64,000 nt of DNA from Gemmatimonadales bacterium (GCA_009838765.1 VXQX01000077.1:1-64000); one strand, 5' to 3'; shown: positions 45,352-54,018, counted from the first letter of the stretch. The notes: generated from the sequence alone by a model not told the origin. A program made the numbers and translations.

Positions 45352-46838
45352 CGGAGCCCTCCGAGCACGGCCTCGGCCGCCTGCTCCGCCACGCCCGCCG
45401 AATACGCCGTATAGATGCCGAAGAAGACGGTCGCCCCGAGGAGCACCCAGGTCGGGACCAGCATCGAGACCGGCGCCTCGCGCGCCTCGCGCGCCCGCTC
45501 GCTCGGTTCGTGGAAGAAGGCGGTCTCGACCACGCGCCACACGTAGACGAGGGCCAGCAGCGAACTGAGGAGCAGGAGGACCGCGACGAGGACGCTGCCC
45601 TGTTCCAGCGCCGCCTCGATCAGGTACCACTTGCTGATGAAGCCGGCCGTCGCCGGGACCCCGATCAGGCCGAGGCCGCCCAGCGCCCACGCGGCCATCG
45701 TCCACGGCATCGCCCGCCCGATCCCGGCCATGTCATCGAGGTCGACGGAGTGCAGCCGCAGCATGATGCACCCCATTGCCATGAAGAGGCCGCCCTTGAT
45801 GAGCGCGTGATTGAACAGGTGGACGATGCCGCCCGTGAGCCCCGTCGCGGTCGCGAAGCTGATGCCGAGCACCATGTAGCCGATCTGCGCCACCGACGAG
45901 TAGGCGAGCATGCGTTTAACGTTGCGCTGGAAGATCGCCGCCGTGGAGGCGACGAAGATTCCGGCGAGAGCCAGCGGCATGAGCGCCCGCCCAAGTCCGA
46001 GCTGCTCGAAGGAGAACTCGAGGCCGAACACGCTGAACATGAAGCGCAGCAGGATGTAGACGGAGACCTTCGTGGCCGTGGCCGCGATGAAGGCGCTCAC
46101 GATCGATGGTGCGTACGCGTAGGCGTTCGGGAGCCAGACGTGGAGCGGAAAGAGCGCCATCTTGAGCGCGATCCCGACCGTGAGAAAGCCGAAGGCGACG
46201 AGCGCGGTCCGCACCCCCTCCGCGGCGGGAAGCCGCGCCGCCATGTCCGCCATGTTCAGCGTACCGGTCATCTGGTACATGAGACCGATGCCGATGAGGA
46301 TGAACGTGGCCCCGATCGTGCCCATCACCAGGTACTGGAAGGCCGCGGGCAGCGCCTGCCGGCGGCCCCCGAGCGCGATCAGCGCGTAGGAGGAGAGCGC
46401 CGAGACCTCGAGGAAGACGAAGACGTTGAACAGGTCCCCGGTGATCGCGATACCGAGCAACCCCGTAAGACAGAGGAGATAGAGGGTGCAGAAGAGATAG
46501 TGCCGGCTGGCCGGAATCTCGTCGCTGAGGCTGCGCGGCGCGTAGGTCAGGACGAGCGCCGCGATCCCGGACACGAAGAGGAGGACGAAGGCCGCCAGCG
46601 CGTCGACCCTGTACTCGATCCCCCAGGGCGCCGCCCAGCCCCCGAGCGCGTAGCTGATGACGCCCGCCTCGAGCACGTCGCCGAGCAGGGAGACTGAGAC
46701 CAGGAAGGTGAGCCAGCACACGCCCGTCGCGAACGGGAGCACCAGCGAGCGCCGCCGCAGGATGATGCAGAGGGGCGCCGCGAGCAGCGGGATGACGACT
46801 TGCAGGACCGGCAACTGGGCCTGGATCGCCTCCATCAT
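45348..46838 (-). CDS. mnhD: Na+/H+ antiporter subunit D (MrpD/MnhD)
   Basis: 496 residues. TGDLFNVFVFLEVSALSSYA (TM5 Glu), KMALFPLHVWLPNAYAYAPS (Lys and TM7) and VAQIGYMVLGISFA fit the proton-translocating D subunit. First of three antiporter-like subunits in this operon, overlapping the C subunit gene by ATGA. Confidence 0.93.
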   Translation of the reverse strand: MMEAIQAQLPVLQVVIPLLAAPLCIILRRRSLVLPFATGVCWLTFLVSVSLLGDVLEAGVISYALGGWAAPWGIEYRVDALAAFVLLFVSGIAALVLTYAPRSLSDEIPASRHYLFCTLYLLCLTGLLGIAITGDLFNVFVFLEVSALSSYALIALGGRRQALPAAFQYLVMGTIGATFILIGIGLMYQMTGTLNMADMAARLPAAEGVRTALVAFGFLTVGIALKMALFPLHVWLPNAYAYAPSIVSAFIAATATKVSVYILLRFMFSVFGLEFSFEQLGLGRALMPLALAGIFVASTAAIFQRNVKRMLAYSSVAQIGYMVLGISFATATGLTGGIVHLFNHALIKGGLFMAMGCIMLRLHSVDLDDMAGIGRAMPWTMAAWALGGLGLIGVPATAGFISKWYLIEAALEQGSVLVAVLLLLSSLLALVYVWRVVETAFFHEPSERAREAREAPVSMLVPTWVLLGATVFFGIYTAYSAGVAEQAAEAVLGGLR

Positions 46839-47206
46839 CGAGTCTCGTCCTGCGCCTGGATCTCATCCTCCTCGATCGTCTCGTACGCCTCGCGGATGCG
46901 CACGACGAGCGAGAGCGCGACCGAGGTCGTCGCCACGCCCACGACGATCGCCGTGAGGATGAGTACGCTGGGCAGCGGGTTGCTGTAGACCTCCAACCCT
47001 TCGGCCACGATCGGCGCCGTGCCCCCGCTGACCTTCCCGACCGTGATGTAGAAGAGAAAGACCGAGGTCTGGAAGATGTTGAGCCCGATAACCTTCTTGA
47101 TGAGGTTACCGCGCGAGATGACGATGTAGAACCCCGTCATCATCAGGAAGATGACGACCCAGTAGTTGTAGAGGCCGAGGACGGAGTCGACGAGGGTCTC
47201 GGTCAT
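46835..47206 (-). CDS. mnhC: Na+/H+ antiporter subunit C (MrpC/NuoK-like)
   Basis: 123 residues, three helices. GLNIFQTSVFLFYITVG and a PLPSVLILTAIVVGVATTSV helix with acidic residues match MrpC and complex I subunit K. Four-base overlaps on both sides. Confidence 0.92.
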   Translation of the reverse strand: MTETLVDSVLGLYNYWVVIFLMMTGFYIVISRGNLIKKVIGLNIFQTSVFLFYITVGKVSGGTAPIVAEGLEVYSNPLPSVLILTAIVVGVATTSVALSLVVRIREAYETIEEDEIQAQDETR

Positions 47207-47625
47207 GCGCGCCCTCGTCCCGCGAAGGTCGAATAGACCGCGATCATGACGGCGGCGACCGTCATCCCGACGCCGAGTTCGACGACGAGGATGCCGTAGT
47301 GCTGTCCCGTCGATGGATGCGCGGAGTTCAGGGCATCGTAGTCGAGGAAGTTCCCGCCCATGAGCATCGTCGCGACGCCGGTGCCCGCGTAGACGAGCAC
47401 GCCGGTCGCGATGACCAGTTCGATCATGCGGGCCGGGGCGACGCGGCGCACCGCGGTAAGCCCGAAGATGAGCCCGTAGAGAACGAAACCGGCCGCGAAG
47501 ATCACGCCCGCCTGGAAGCCGCCCCCCGGTCCGTAGTCGCCGTGGAACTGCACGTAGAGGGCGAAGAGGAGGACGTACGGCAGCAGGAGCTTGCTGACCA
47601 CGCGAAGAATCGTGTGATCGGTCAT
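47203..47625 (-). CDS. mnhB: Na+/H+ antiporter subunit B (MrpB)
   Basis: 140 residues, four helices. The FHGDYGPGGGFQAGVIFAAG run is the family signature; HYGILVVELGVGMTV follows. ATG 47625 lies within the stop region of the preceding gene. Confidence 0.94.
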   Translation of the reverse strand: MTDHTILRVVSKLLLPYVLLFALYVQFHGDYGPGGGFQAGVIFAAGFVLYGLIFGLTAVRRVAPARMIELVIATGVLVYAGTGVATMLMGGNFLDYDALNSAHPSTGQHYGILVVELGVGMTVAAVMIAVYSTFAGRGRA

Positions 47626-48122
47626 CCCGCGTCCTCCCCTCCCCCGCCCGTGGGCCGGCGTTTGCGGCTCCCCCGCAGGAGAACCAGCACGGCGATGCCC
47701 GCCGTGAAGATCACGACCGTCTCGCCGAGCGTGTCGTAGCCCCGGTAGCTCGCCAGTACCGCCGTGACCACGTTCGGCACGTGGATGTCGTGCTCCGTGC
47801 GCTCGACGTAGGAGGGGTGCGGATAGTTGCTGGCCGGAGCCTCCGGATCGCCGAAGTGCGGCATGTCCAGCGTCCCGTAGATCAGCGCCGCGCCGGTGAC
47901 GGCGACGATGAGGAGCGGTAGCGCGGGCCGCCGGGCTGGGGCCTTCGCCTTGCGCGTCGTGAGCGCGAGCGTGGCGAGCGCGAGGATGGTAGAGATCCCG
48001 GCGCCGACCGAGGCCTCCGTGAAAGCGACGTCGGGGGCGTCGAGCAGGAGCATCCAGGAGGCGCCGAGGAAGCTGTAAATCCCCATCAGCATGACGGCGG
48101 CGAACAGGCCGCGCATGCGCAC
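47622..48122 (-). CDS. MrpA C-terminal / MrpB N-terminal-like subunit (DUF4040)
   Basis: 166 residues from GTG 48122, but the coding signal reaches further up: in-frame codons to about 48200 encode a first helix (VVTALLLTLLCATAVAVV). No ATG, GTG or TTG exists there. ATC 48200 has a strong GGAGGAGG site four bases before it, and CTG 48185 is another option. LDAPDVAFTEASVGAG is the DUF4040 signature. In full-size Mrp this part is fused to a NuoL-like MrpA; here it stands alone, as in membrane-bound hydrogenase clusters. Confidence 0.85.
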   Translation of the reverse strand: MRMRGLFAAVMLMGIYSFLGASWMLLLDAPDVAFTEASVGAGISTILALATLALTTRKAKAPARRPALPLLIVAVTGAALIYGTLDMPHFGDPEAPASNYPHPSYVERTEHDIHVPNVVTAVLASYRGYDTLGETVVIFTAGIAVLVLLRGSRKRRPTGGGGEDAG

Positions 48123-48187
48123 GACGGCGACCGCCGTCGCGCACAGGAGCGTGAGGAGCAGCGCCGTGACGACCTGGACCTCCAGGG

Positions 48188-48511
48188 CTACAAACTCGAT
48201 GGCGCCTCCTCCGTCTCATCGACGTTCGGCTTGAGCCCCGCCTCGAGCGCGGCGTTGGCGAGGGCGTGCGTGGCCGTGGGGCTCGTGGTCCAGAGCAGGA
48301 CGAGGATCGCGAGGAGCTTCACCGCCACGATCCAGTGAGGCGAGAGGAACATGAGCCCGGTCAGAATCAACCCCGCCCCCAGCGTGTCCGTGATCCCCGC
48401 CCCGTGGATGCGGCAGAAGAAATCGGGCAGACGGACGATTCCGATCCCACCGATGACCGCAAAGATCGCGCCGGCGATCACGAGTACCGAACTCACGATC
48501 TCGAGCGTCAT
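48188..48511 (-). CDS. mnhG: Na+/H+ antiporter subunit G (MrpG)
   Basis: 107 residues, three helices. GGIGIVRLPDFFCRIHGAGITDTLG is the family run (positions about 21-45). The LLWTTSPTATHALA end also fits. ATG 48511 overlaps the F subunit gene by ATGA. Confidence 0.94.
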   Translation of the reverse strand: MTLEIVSSVLVIAGAIFAVIGGIGIVRLPDFFCRIHGAGITDTLGAGLILTGLMFLSPHWIVAVKLLAILVLLWTTSPTATHALANAALEAGLKPNVDETEEAPSSL

Positions 48512-48789
48512 GACGTTCTCTCGCGGTCCGGGTCGGCGAAGTTCCCGTACTTGGAGAACCTCAGCACGGCGATGACGCCGATGAAGTTGATGAGGGCGTA
48601 CACGAGTCCGAGATCGAGGAAGTCGGGCCGGTCGGTCACGAACCCGATCACGGCAATCAGGAGGACCGTTTTCGTGCCGAACATGTTCAGCGCGAGAATG
48701 CGGTCGAAGACGGTCGGCCCCTTCCCCGCCCGCACGAGCGCGAGCCCCATCGTGACGATGATCGCGGCGACGACGGCGGCGAGGATCAT
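48508..48789 (-). CDS. mnhF: Na+/H+ antiporter subunit F (MrpF)
   Basis: 93 residues, three helices: VRAGKGPTVFDRILALNMFG carries the conserved DR. Overlaps E and G subunit genes by four bases each. Confidence 0.93.
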   Translation of the reverse strand: MILAAVVAAIIVTMGLALVRAGKGPTVFDRILALNMFGTKTVLLIAVIGFVTDRPDFLDLGLVYALINFIGVIAVLRFSKYGNFADPDRERTS

Positions 48790-49265
48790 CCGCGCCCCTC
48801 CACCCGCGCCACGCGGCGGTCCATGTCGCCCGCGAGGACGCCCTCGGCCGCTTCCTCCGTGAGGGCGTGGACCGTGATGTGGTCGCCCTCCGTATCGATC
48901 GTCACGGTGCCAGGCGTGAGGGTGATGGAGTTCGCGTATATGACCCGGCCGACGTCCGTGCGCTGGCCCGCCCGCACGCGGATCACGCGGGGACGGATCG
49001 GCAGGCCCGGCCTCACAATGCGCAGGGCGACATCGACGTTCGCCTTCACGATCTCGACGACGAGCCACGGCAGGTAGCGCGCCAGCCCCGCCGGGAGTTG
49101 GATCGGCAGCCCCTCGTCATCGACGATCCGCATGCGGAGGGAAATGAAGACGACGAACGCCACCGACGCCGCACCCAGACCCAGGAGCAGCGGCTTGTCG
49201 AGATACCCCGACAGGAGGAGCCACACAGCCGCCAGGATGGTGACGAGACCGGCGGTGTACGTCAC
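48786..49265 (-). CDS. mnhE: Na+/H+ antiporter subunit E (MrpE)
   Basis: 159 residues. Two N-terminal helices and a cytoplasmic domain with ANSITLTPGTVTID, the family signature. GTG 49265 is the first gene of the antiporter operon; a 162-base gap with no gene precedes it and may hold the promoter. Confidence 0.92.
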   Translation of the reverse strand: MTYTAGLVTILAAVWLLLSGYLDKPLLLGLGAASVAFVVFISLRMRIVDDEGLPIQLPAGLARYLPWLVVEIVKANVDVALRIVRPGLPIRPRVIRVRAGQRTDVGRVIYANSITLTPGTVTIDTEGDHITVHALTEEAAEGVLAGDMDRRVARVEGRG

Positions 49266-49427
49266 GGGTTCAGCGTGGCGGGTCGAGCGGCTGGCAGCAT
49301 GTCGGCGCCCGGGCGTTGAGTGAACGTTGTCGGCCCATGTGATCGAATCGACCACAGAATGGCGAACGCGTCGCGCGGGCGCGAGGGGCTGCCGCAGGAT
49401 CCGCCGCGGCGGTCGACGGCGGTCAGT

Positions 49428-49952
49428 CTACCACTGCGATTGCGCTCCGTCGACGATCTGCTGGACCAGGTTCTCGAGCGCGACGATCAGGGCCTGGTCT
49501 TCGGTTTCCGCTCCGGGTTCGTACTCCCCCGTCCCGGTCAGGCTCTGATTGCCCCAGATGATAAGGTTCTCCGCCACATCGAGGATCTCCACGGAGACGC
49601 TGACGGTCACGCGACGCTGGAATACATCCGCGCCCACCCCGCCGACGGCGTCGAAGTTGACGGCTTCATCGGCGTAGCGGCGGATCTGCGCCGTGATGAC
49701 CGCGTCGGCTTCCCCTTCGGAGGCGAGTCGCAGACCCAGCCGCTGGCGCGCCGCCGTGAGGAGTTCGTCCATCAGGGACTCCGCGATGCCGAACTGCGTG
49801 CTCTCGTTCTCGATCGGGGCGACCCACACGGTGCGCATGTGGCTGGGCAACCCGCCGCCGCCGGAGAAGCCGTAGCACCCCGCCAGCACGGCGAGCATCG
49901 CGGTCGCGGCCATCGCTCCGGCGCGGAAGCGGCAGGACATAATGTTCCTCAT
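49428..49952 (-). CDS. lptE: LPS-assembly lipoprotein LptE-like
   Basis: 174 residues. Lipobox AVLAGC follows a short signal. The domain with PIENESTQFGIAESL, a beta-strand VTVSVSVEILD and ALENLVQQIVDG fits the LptE/RlpB family that plugs LptD in the outer membrane. The 5' end is overlapped by the long tail of the gene upstream. ATG 49940 is an alternative start. Confidence 0.8.
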   Translation of the reverse strand: MRNIMSCRFRAGAMAATAMLAVLAGCYGFSGGGGLPSHMRTVWVAPIENESTQFGIAESLMDELLTAARQRLGLRLASEGEADAVITAQIRRYADEAVNFDAVGGVGADVFQRRVTVSVSVEILDVAENLIIWGNQSLTGTGEYEPGAETEDQALIVALENLVQQIVDGAQSQW

Positions 49953-50604
49953 CGTATGGCTGTGATTGAGCTGTCGCGCTCACCAACTCCCAGAGTACCC
50001 CGCTCGAGTCGACGATGTCCCGATACCGGGCTTCCCGGGGCCACCGCCGATCGCTCCCCCATTCGAGTTCGATCCAGCGCTCGCGGCGGCCGGCCCGCCG
50101 CTCATCGAGTCGGGTGAGCCGTCCGTCGTCAAGATAATAGCTTCGCGTCGCGCCTCCTTCGACCGCGAACTCCAGGACGCGGGAGCCGGGGATCCCGTAC
50201 CCCGCGGCGGGAGGCGTGTCGCCGGGTCGAAACACGCCCGCCATGGCGTACAGGAAGACGGTCGGGGGCAGCTCGACGTCCTCGAGGTCGCCCGATGTGG
50301 CCAGGACCCCGTCGACGAGGGTCGCCTGGAGGCTTCCCTCCCCCGTCGAGAAGAGGTCGAGACGAAAGCGGTCGGGAGGGTTCACCCGGGCCGCGCCATC
50401 GCCGCGGAAGCTTCCGCGCTCGCCGGCGTATTCCCACCGGAAGACGACGTGCATCGGTTGCTCCGCACCCGAGGTTGCGCGTGCCCGCCGCGCGACCTCC
50501 TCCGCATCCGGCATCGGAGCCCCGCGCTCGAAGCCGCCACCGCAGGCGGTAAGCGGCAGGAAGAGGAGGAGCCGCAGGACGCGGCGCGCGGGTGCGCGGT
50601 TCAT
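49666..50604 (-). CDS. Outer-membrane lipoprotein (LolA/DUF4292-like), probably with disturbed 3' end
   Basis: 312 codons. Lipobox LPLTAC and a LolA-like beta-barrel: MHVVFRWEYAGERGSFRGDG, RFRLDLFSTGEGSLQATLV. The last 95 residues, which run 287 bases into lptE, are Arg/Gly/His-rich and look like read-through of another frame. A neighbouring frame has TGA right at the lptE ATG, so a one-base indel near 49960-50000 would restore the normal ATGA coupling. Real product probably about 215 residues. Coordinates give the frame as it stands. Confidence 0.65.
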   Translation of the reverse strand: MNRAPARRVLRLLLFLPLTACGGGFERGAPMPDAEEVARRARATSGAEQPMHVVFRWEYAGERGSFRGDGAARVNPPDRFRLDLFSTGEGSLQATLVDGVLATSGDLEDVELPPTVFLYAMAGVFRPGDTPPAAGYGIPGSRVLEFAVEGGATRSYYLDDGRLTRLDERRAGRRERWIELEWGSDRRWPREARYRDIVDSSGVLWELVSATAQSQPYDEEHYVLPLPRRSDGRDRDARRAGGVLRLLRRRRVAQPHAHRVGRPDREREHAVRHRGVPDGRTPHGGAPAAGSATRLRRGSRRGHHGADPPLRR

Positions 50605-51044
50605 CCGACGACCGGCGGGGCGGCGACGGCCGGGAGGGTCTCCAACTGCCGCTTCACGGCCTCCGGAAACCGGTGCGGACGGCCCCGCGCATCGGTACAC
50701 ACCAGGGCGGTGCGGGCGCGAGCGAGCGTCGCGTCGTCGGACGCGCGCGCGATCCGGTAGGCGAACACGATTTCCCGGCTCCGGACGCGTTCCACTCGGG
50801 TGTGAATCCGGATGAGTTCATCGTACTCGACCGGGATCCGGTATTCGACTTCGACCCGGGACACCGGGAGCCAGAGGCCTCCGCGCTCGAGTTCCGCGTA
50901 CGACACGCCGCGCTCGCGCATGAGCGTCGTGCGTCCGAGCTCGCACCACACGAGGTAGTGGCGGTGGTGCGCACGCCCCATCTGATCGGTCTCGGCATAC
51001 CGTACGCGGACTTCCGTCGTTCCGACTCCGCTTGCGCCTTCCAT
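50601..51044 (-). CDS. YbgC-like acyl-CoA thioesterase
   Basis: 147 residues of hotdog fold. VRVRYAETDQMGRAHHRHYLVWCELGR has the catalytic Asp of the 4-hydroxybenzoyl-CoA type (positions about 11-37). Often linked with the Tol-Pal envelope system, though no tol gene is present here. ATG 51044 start; the stop overlaps the next lipoprotein gene by ATGA. Confidence 0.88.
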   Translation of the reverse strand: MEGASGVGTTEVRVRYAETDQMGRAHHRHYLVWCELGRTTLMRERGVSYAELERGGLWLPVSRVEVEYRIPVEYDELIRIHTRVERVRSREIVFAYRIARASDDATLARARTALVCTDARGRPHRFPEAVKRQLETLPAVAAPPVVG

Positions 51045-51160
51045 GCCCGCAATATGCTCCCGCGACGCACCGGGTGTCGAACTTTCTCCGGTCACGCGTT
51101 CGCCGCGGCCCGCCGTCGGGGGTTTGACGGGCCGCGCCCGGCGCGCCGAGCTTCGGCCTC

Positions 51161-51904
51161 ATGTCCGAACGCACCGTCGTCGTATCCGACATCCACCTTG
51201 GGGCCGTAGCCGAGCAGAACGCGCGCGCGTTCCTCGCCTTCCTCGAGGAGGCGGACCGCCGGGGCGACGAACTGCTCATCAACGGCGACCTGTTCGACTT
51301 CTGGTTCGAATACCGCCAGGTGATCCCGCGGGGTCAACTCGACGTGCTCTCCCGCCTGCGGAGACTCGTGGAAGGCGGCATGCCGGTCCTCTTCATGGGG
51401 GGGAACCACGACGCGTGGGGGGGGAGTTTTCTCCGCGACGAGGTTGGAGTCGAGGTCCTCGAAGAGCCGGCGCTGCGACGCATCGCGGGTCGGCGCGCGT
51501 ACATCGCGCATGGCGATGGACTCGGCCCCGCGGACCGGGGCTACCGGTTCCTGCGCCGGGCCGCCCGCAGTCCGGTGGGACGCGGACTCTTCAGGTGGGT
51601 CCACCCCGACCTCGGGCTCCCCCTCGCGCGGCTCGCCAGCGGCACGCGGCGGGCCCAGGAGGGCGGGGTCCGGAGCGAGTCGCCCCGGGCGTCGCTCCTC
51701 GCGCGGCACGCGGCTGAGGTGTTGGCCGACCGCGAAGATGTGGACCTCGTCGTGTTCGGACATTCGCACCGGCCGGAAGTCACCGAGCTCGCGCCGGGGA
51801 GGTTCTACCTCAACTCCGGGGACTGGCTCCATCACAACAGCTTCGCCGTCGTGACGCCGGAAGAGATCCGCCTGGAGTCGTACCCGGGGCCCGGCGAAGG
51901 CTGA
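51161..51904 (+). CDS. lpxH: UDP-2,3-diacylglucosamine diphosphatase
   Basis: 247 residues. Metallophosphatase of lipid A synthesis. VSDIHLGA, GDLFDFWFEY, GGNHDAWGG, AHGDGL and GHSHRPE supply both metal sites. Supports a lipopolysaccharide outer membrane, in line with the LptE-like and Mla genes nearby. Divergent from the thioesterase operon. Confidence 0.92.
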   Translation: MSERTVVVSDIHLGAVAEQNARAFLAFLEEADRRGDELLINGDLFDFWFEYRQVIPRGQLDVLSRLRRLVEGGMPVLFMGGNHDAWGGSFLRDEVGVEVLEEPALRRIAGRRAYIAHGDGLGPADRGYRFLRRAARSPVGRGLFRWVHPDLGLPLARLASGTRRAQEGGVRSESPRASLLARHAAEVLADREDVDLVVFGHSHRPEVTELAPGRFYLNSGDWLHHNSFAVVTPEEIRLESYPGPGEG

Positions 51905-51934
51905 GTTCCGACGGCGGGAAGGTGTCGGCCCCCT

Positions 51935-52438
51935 TCAGGGGAAATCGACCTCGAAGCCGAGCGCCAGCCCGATGGAGCCATCTGCGGGCGGGCCGATCGA
52001 CGGCTCGAAGTCCCAGAACTGCGTGGACACCCAGGCGTCGAGACCGCTCAGAAAGGCGAAAAAACCGGCGAGGACGATCCAGTTCTCCCTCTGCCCCGAG
52101 CGGTTGGAGATTCGCTCTTCGTTCAGCGGCAGCTCCTCCTTCGCCGCGGAGAGCCGGGCGTCCGATTTGAATACCATGAACAGGAAGACGGACTCCGCCG
52201 CGAAGTAGAAGGCGCCGCGAGCCGGGCGCCCGACCTCCAGTTGTCCCCAGCCCGGAAGGATCAGGGAGCGCCCGAAGGCACCGAGCGGGGAGATCGGCGG
52301 GCGCCGAATCGTCGTGTCGGCGACAAGGCTCGTTTCGGCGACGGCGGAATCGGGCGCGGCCACGGGAAGCGGTGGATCCTGCGCCCGCAGCGGCGAGGGG
52401 CCCAGGGCCTGGCCGGCCAGAAGCACGGTCACGAGCAC
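51935..52438 (-). CDS. DUF5683-like membrane protein
   Basis: About 167 residues. The N-terminal signal (VLVTVLLAGQALG) is followed by SLILPGWGQLEVGRPARGA, the DUF5683 core, and two more helices. GTG 52438 lies only six bases after the 3' end of tRNA-Sec, with no clear ribosome site, so a later start is possible. An apparent upstream extension runs through the tRNA and is rejected. Function unknown, probably envelope. Confidence 0.72.
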   Translation of the reverse strand: MLVTVLLAGQALGPSPLRAQDPPLPVAAPDSAVAETSLVADTTIRRPPISPLGAFGRSLILPGWGQLEVGRPARGAFYFAAESVFLFMVFKSDARLSAAKEELPLNEERISNRSGQRENWIVLAGFFAFLSGLDAWVSTQFWDFEPSIGPPADGSIGLALGFEVDFP

Positions 52439-52443
52439 GAAGG

Positions 52444-52539
52444 TGGCGGGAACGTGTGGGAATCGAACCCACCCGGGACGCGCGAACGCCCCGTAACGGT
52501 TTTGAAGACCGCAGGCGACACCAGTCACCATCCGCTCCC
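52444..52539 (-). tRNA. selC: tRNA-Sec (TCA), selenocysteine tRNA
   Basis: 96 bases. Anticodon TCA in loop CTTCAAA reads UGA. The six-pair D stem (GGTGAC/GTCGCC) with four-base loop, the long variable arm with a TTCG tetraloop, T-loop TTCGATT, G73 and encoded CCA are all tRNA-Sec traits. The eighth acceptor pair appears mismatched (G-A). SelB encoded at 57851-59770 is its elongation factor. Confidence 0.95.
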
Positions 52540-52577
52540 GGTCATCCGCATCGTTCGTGGTTCATATCCGGCCGCCG

Positions 52578-52967
52578 TCACGCCGACCGGGCCCGCCCGA
52601 TCACTTCGATCTCGACGCGGGCCCCCAGCGGAAGCGCGCGCACAGCGACCGTCGAGCGCGCGGGATACGGAGGCTCGAAGTGGCGGGCGTAGACCTCGTT
52701 CACCGCGCTGAAATCGCCCATGTCCGCGAGGAAGATCGTCGTCTTCACGACATCTCCGAAGGCGAGTCCGGCCTCGCCCAGCACGGCTGCGAGGTTCGTC
52801 ATCACGCGCTCCGCCTGGGACACGACATCCGGACCCACCAGCTCGCCGGTGGACGGGACCAACGCCACCTGCCCAGCGGAGTAGAACAACTCGCCGGCCC
52901 AGTAGCCCTGGGAGTACGGGCCGACGGCGGCGGGTGCATGGTCGGTGTGGACCGGTCCGGTCTGCAT
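52578..52967 (-). CDS. ridA: RidA family reactive-intermediate deaminase
   Basis: 129 residues. Hydrolyses reactive enamine/imine intermediates from PLP enzymes. YSQGYWAGELFYSAGQVALVP and YPARSTVAVRALPLGARVEI hold the active-site Arg. A single-domain trimer in known relatives. The longer upstream open frame is not coding. Confidence 0.93.
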   Translation of the reverse strand: MQTGPVHTDHAPAAVGPYSQGYWAGELFYSAGQVALVPSTGELVGPDVVSQAERVMTNLAAVLGEAGLAFGDVVKTTIFLADMGDFSAVNEVYARHFEPPYPARSTVAVRALPLGARVEIEVIGRARSA

Positions 52968-53234
52968 GCTGCAGGCTCCTTTCGAGGGCGGGCGATCAGC
53001 CGTCGCCACCGGGCATGACGCGGCGTATCCGCGGATCGCCGTTGCCTTGCATCGGATCGGTGGGAGCCGGTAACCTCGCCCATACGCCTCATCGCTGGAG
53101 GCGAGTCGTTGCGTTCGAACGCGTTCTGGCGGTCGGGCGAACATACTTCGATCCCCCGGAGAGCGCCAAAGATCGTGCCCGACGGCTCCGCCCGCCGTTC
53201 CGCCGCAAGACTCGCCCGCGATGCCATCTTTCGC

Positions 53235-54005
53235 ATGGCCTTCGCGGTCGAGTCGTATTTCAGGCTTTTTCTGCGCGTGGCGAGGGCCTGCCTGAGCCGG
53301 CCCTTCTACCGCGGCGACCTCGTACAGCAGATGGACACGATCGGCGTCGCCTCGATCTTCATCGTCATGCTGACGGGCCTGTTCACAGGGATGGTGCTCG
53401 CCCTCCAGGCCGCCGTGGAGATGGAACGGTTCGGGGCGACGGTATACATCGGCCGCCTGGTGGGAGCTAGCACGATCCGCGAACTCGGCCCCGTGCTCAC
53501 GGCGCTCATCGTCACGGGCCGCGCCGGGGCCGGCATGGCGGCGGCCCTGGGCGCGATGCGGGTCACGGAACAGGTAGACGCGCTCCGTACGATGGGCGTG
53601 GACCCGATCCGGAAACTCGTCGTGCCGCGTTTCCTGGCCGCGCTCGTGATGCTCCCCGTGGTTACGATCATCGGCGATGCCATCGCCATTCTGGGCGGCC
53701 TCCTCATCGCGGTGCTGACCCTGGACTTCACGGCCCAGTTGTACATCAACTCCGTGTGGGAGACCCTCGCGCAGACCGGCTTCGTGCTCACGGTCATCCC
53801 CATCGACCTGATTCAGGGGCTGGCAAAGCCCTTCGCGTTCGGCGGGATCATCGCGCTCACGAGCTGCTTCCACGGCCTTCGGGCGGAGGGCGGCACGGAA
53901 GGCGTGGGACGCGCGACGACGCGAGCCGTGGTGACCTCGTCCATCCTCATCCTCGCGGTGGATTATTTCCTCACCCAGATCCTGCTCGTCATGTTCCAGT
54001 GGTGA
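53235..54005 (+). CDS. mlaE: MlaE-type ABC permease
   Basis: 256 residues, about six helices. GASTIRELGPVLTALIVTGR and GAGMAAALGAMRVTEQVDAL are the family core. Membrane part of the MlaEFD/MCE lipid transporter that moves phospholipids between inner and outer membrane. ATG 53235 gives a typical length; an upstream in-frame start is possible. Confidence 0.9.
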   Translation: MAFAVESYFRLFLRVARACLSRPFYRGDLVQQMDTIGVASIFIVMLTGLFTGMVLALQAAVEMERFGATVYIGRLVGASTIRELGPVLTALIVTGRAGAGMAAALGAMRVTEQVDALRTMGVDPIRKLVVPRFLAALVMLPVVTIIGDAIAILGGLLIAVLTLDFTAQLYINSVWETLAQTGFVLTVIPIDLIQGLAKPFAFGGIIALTSCFHGLRAEGGTEGVGRATTRAVVTSSILILAVDYFLTQILLVMFQW

Positions 54006-54018
54006 GCGAGGATCCGAC

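Noticed and set aside
41853-49265. Complex I or membrane-bound hydrogenase
   Set aside because: Only antiporter-type subunits are present; no NiFe large/small subunit, NuoCD, NuoB or NADH-binding genes.
49666-49952. Programmed frameshift in the LolA/DUF4292-like gene
   Set aside because: No slippery heptamer or strong downstream hairpin could be pointed out; a simple indel is more likely.
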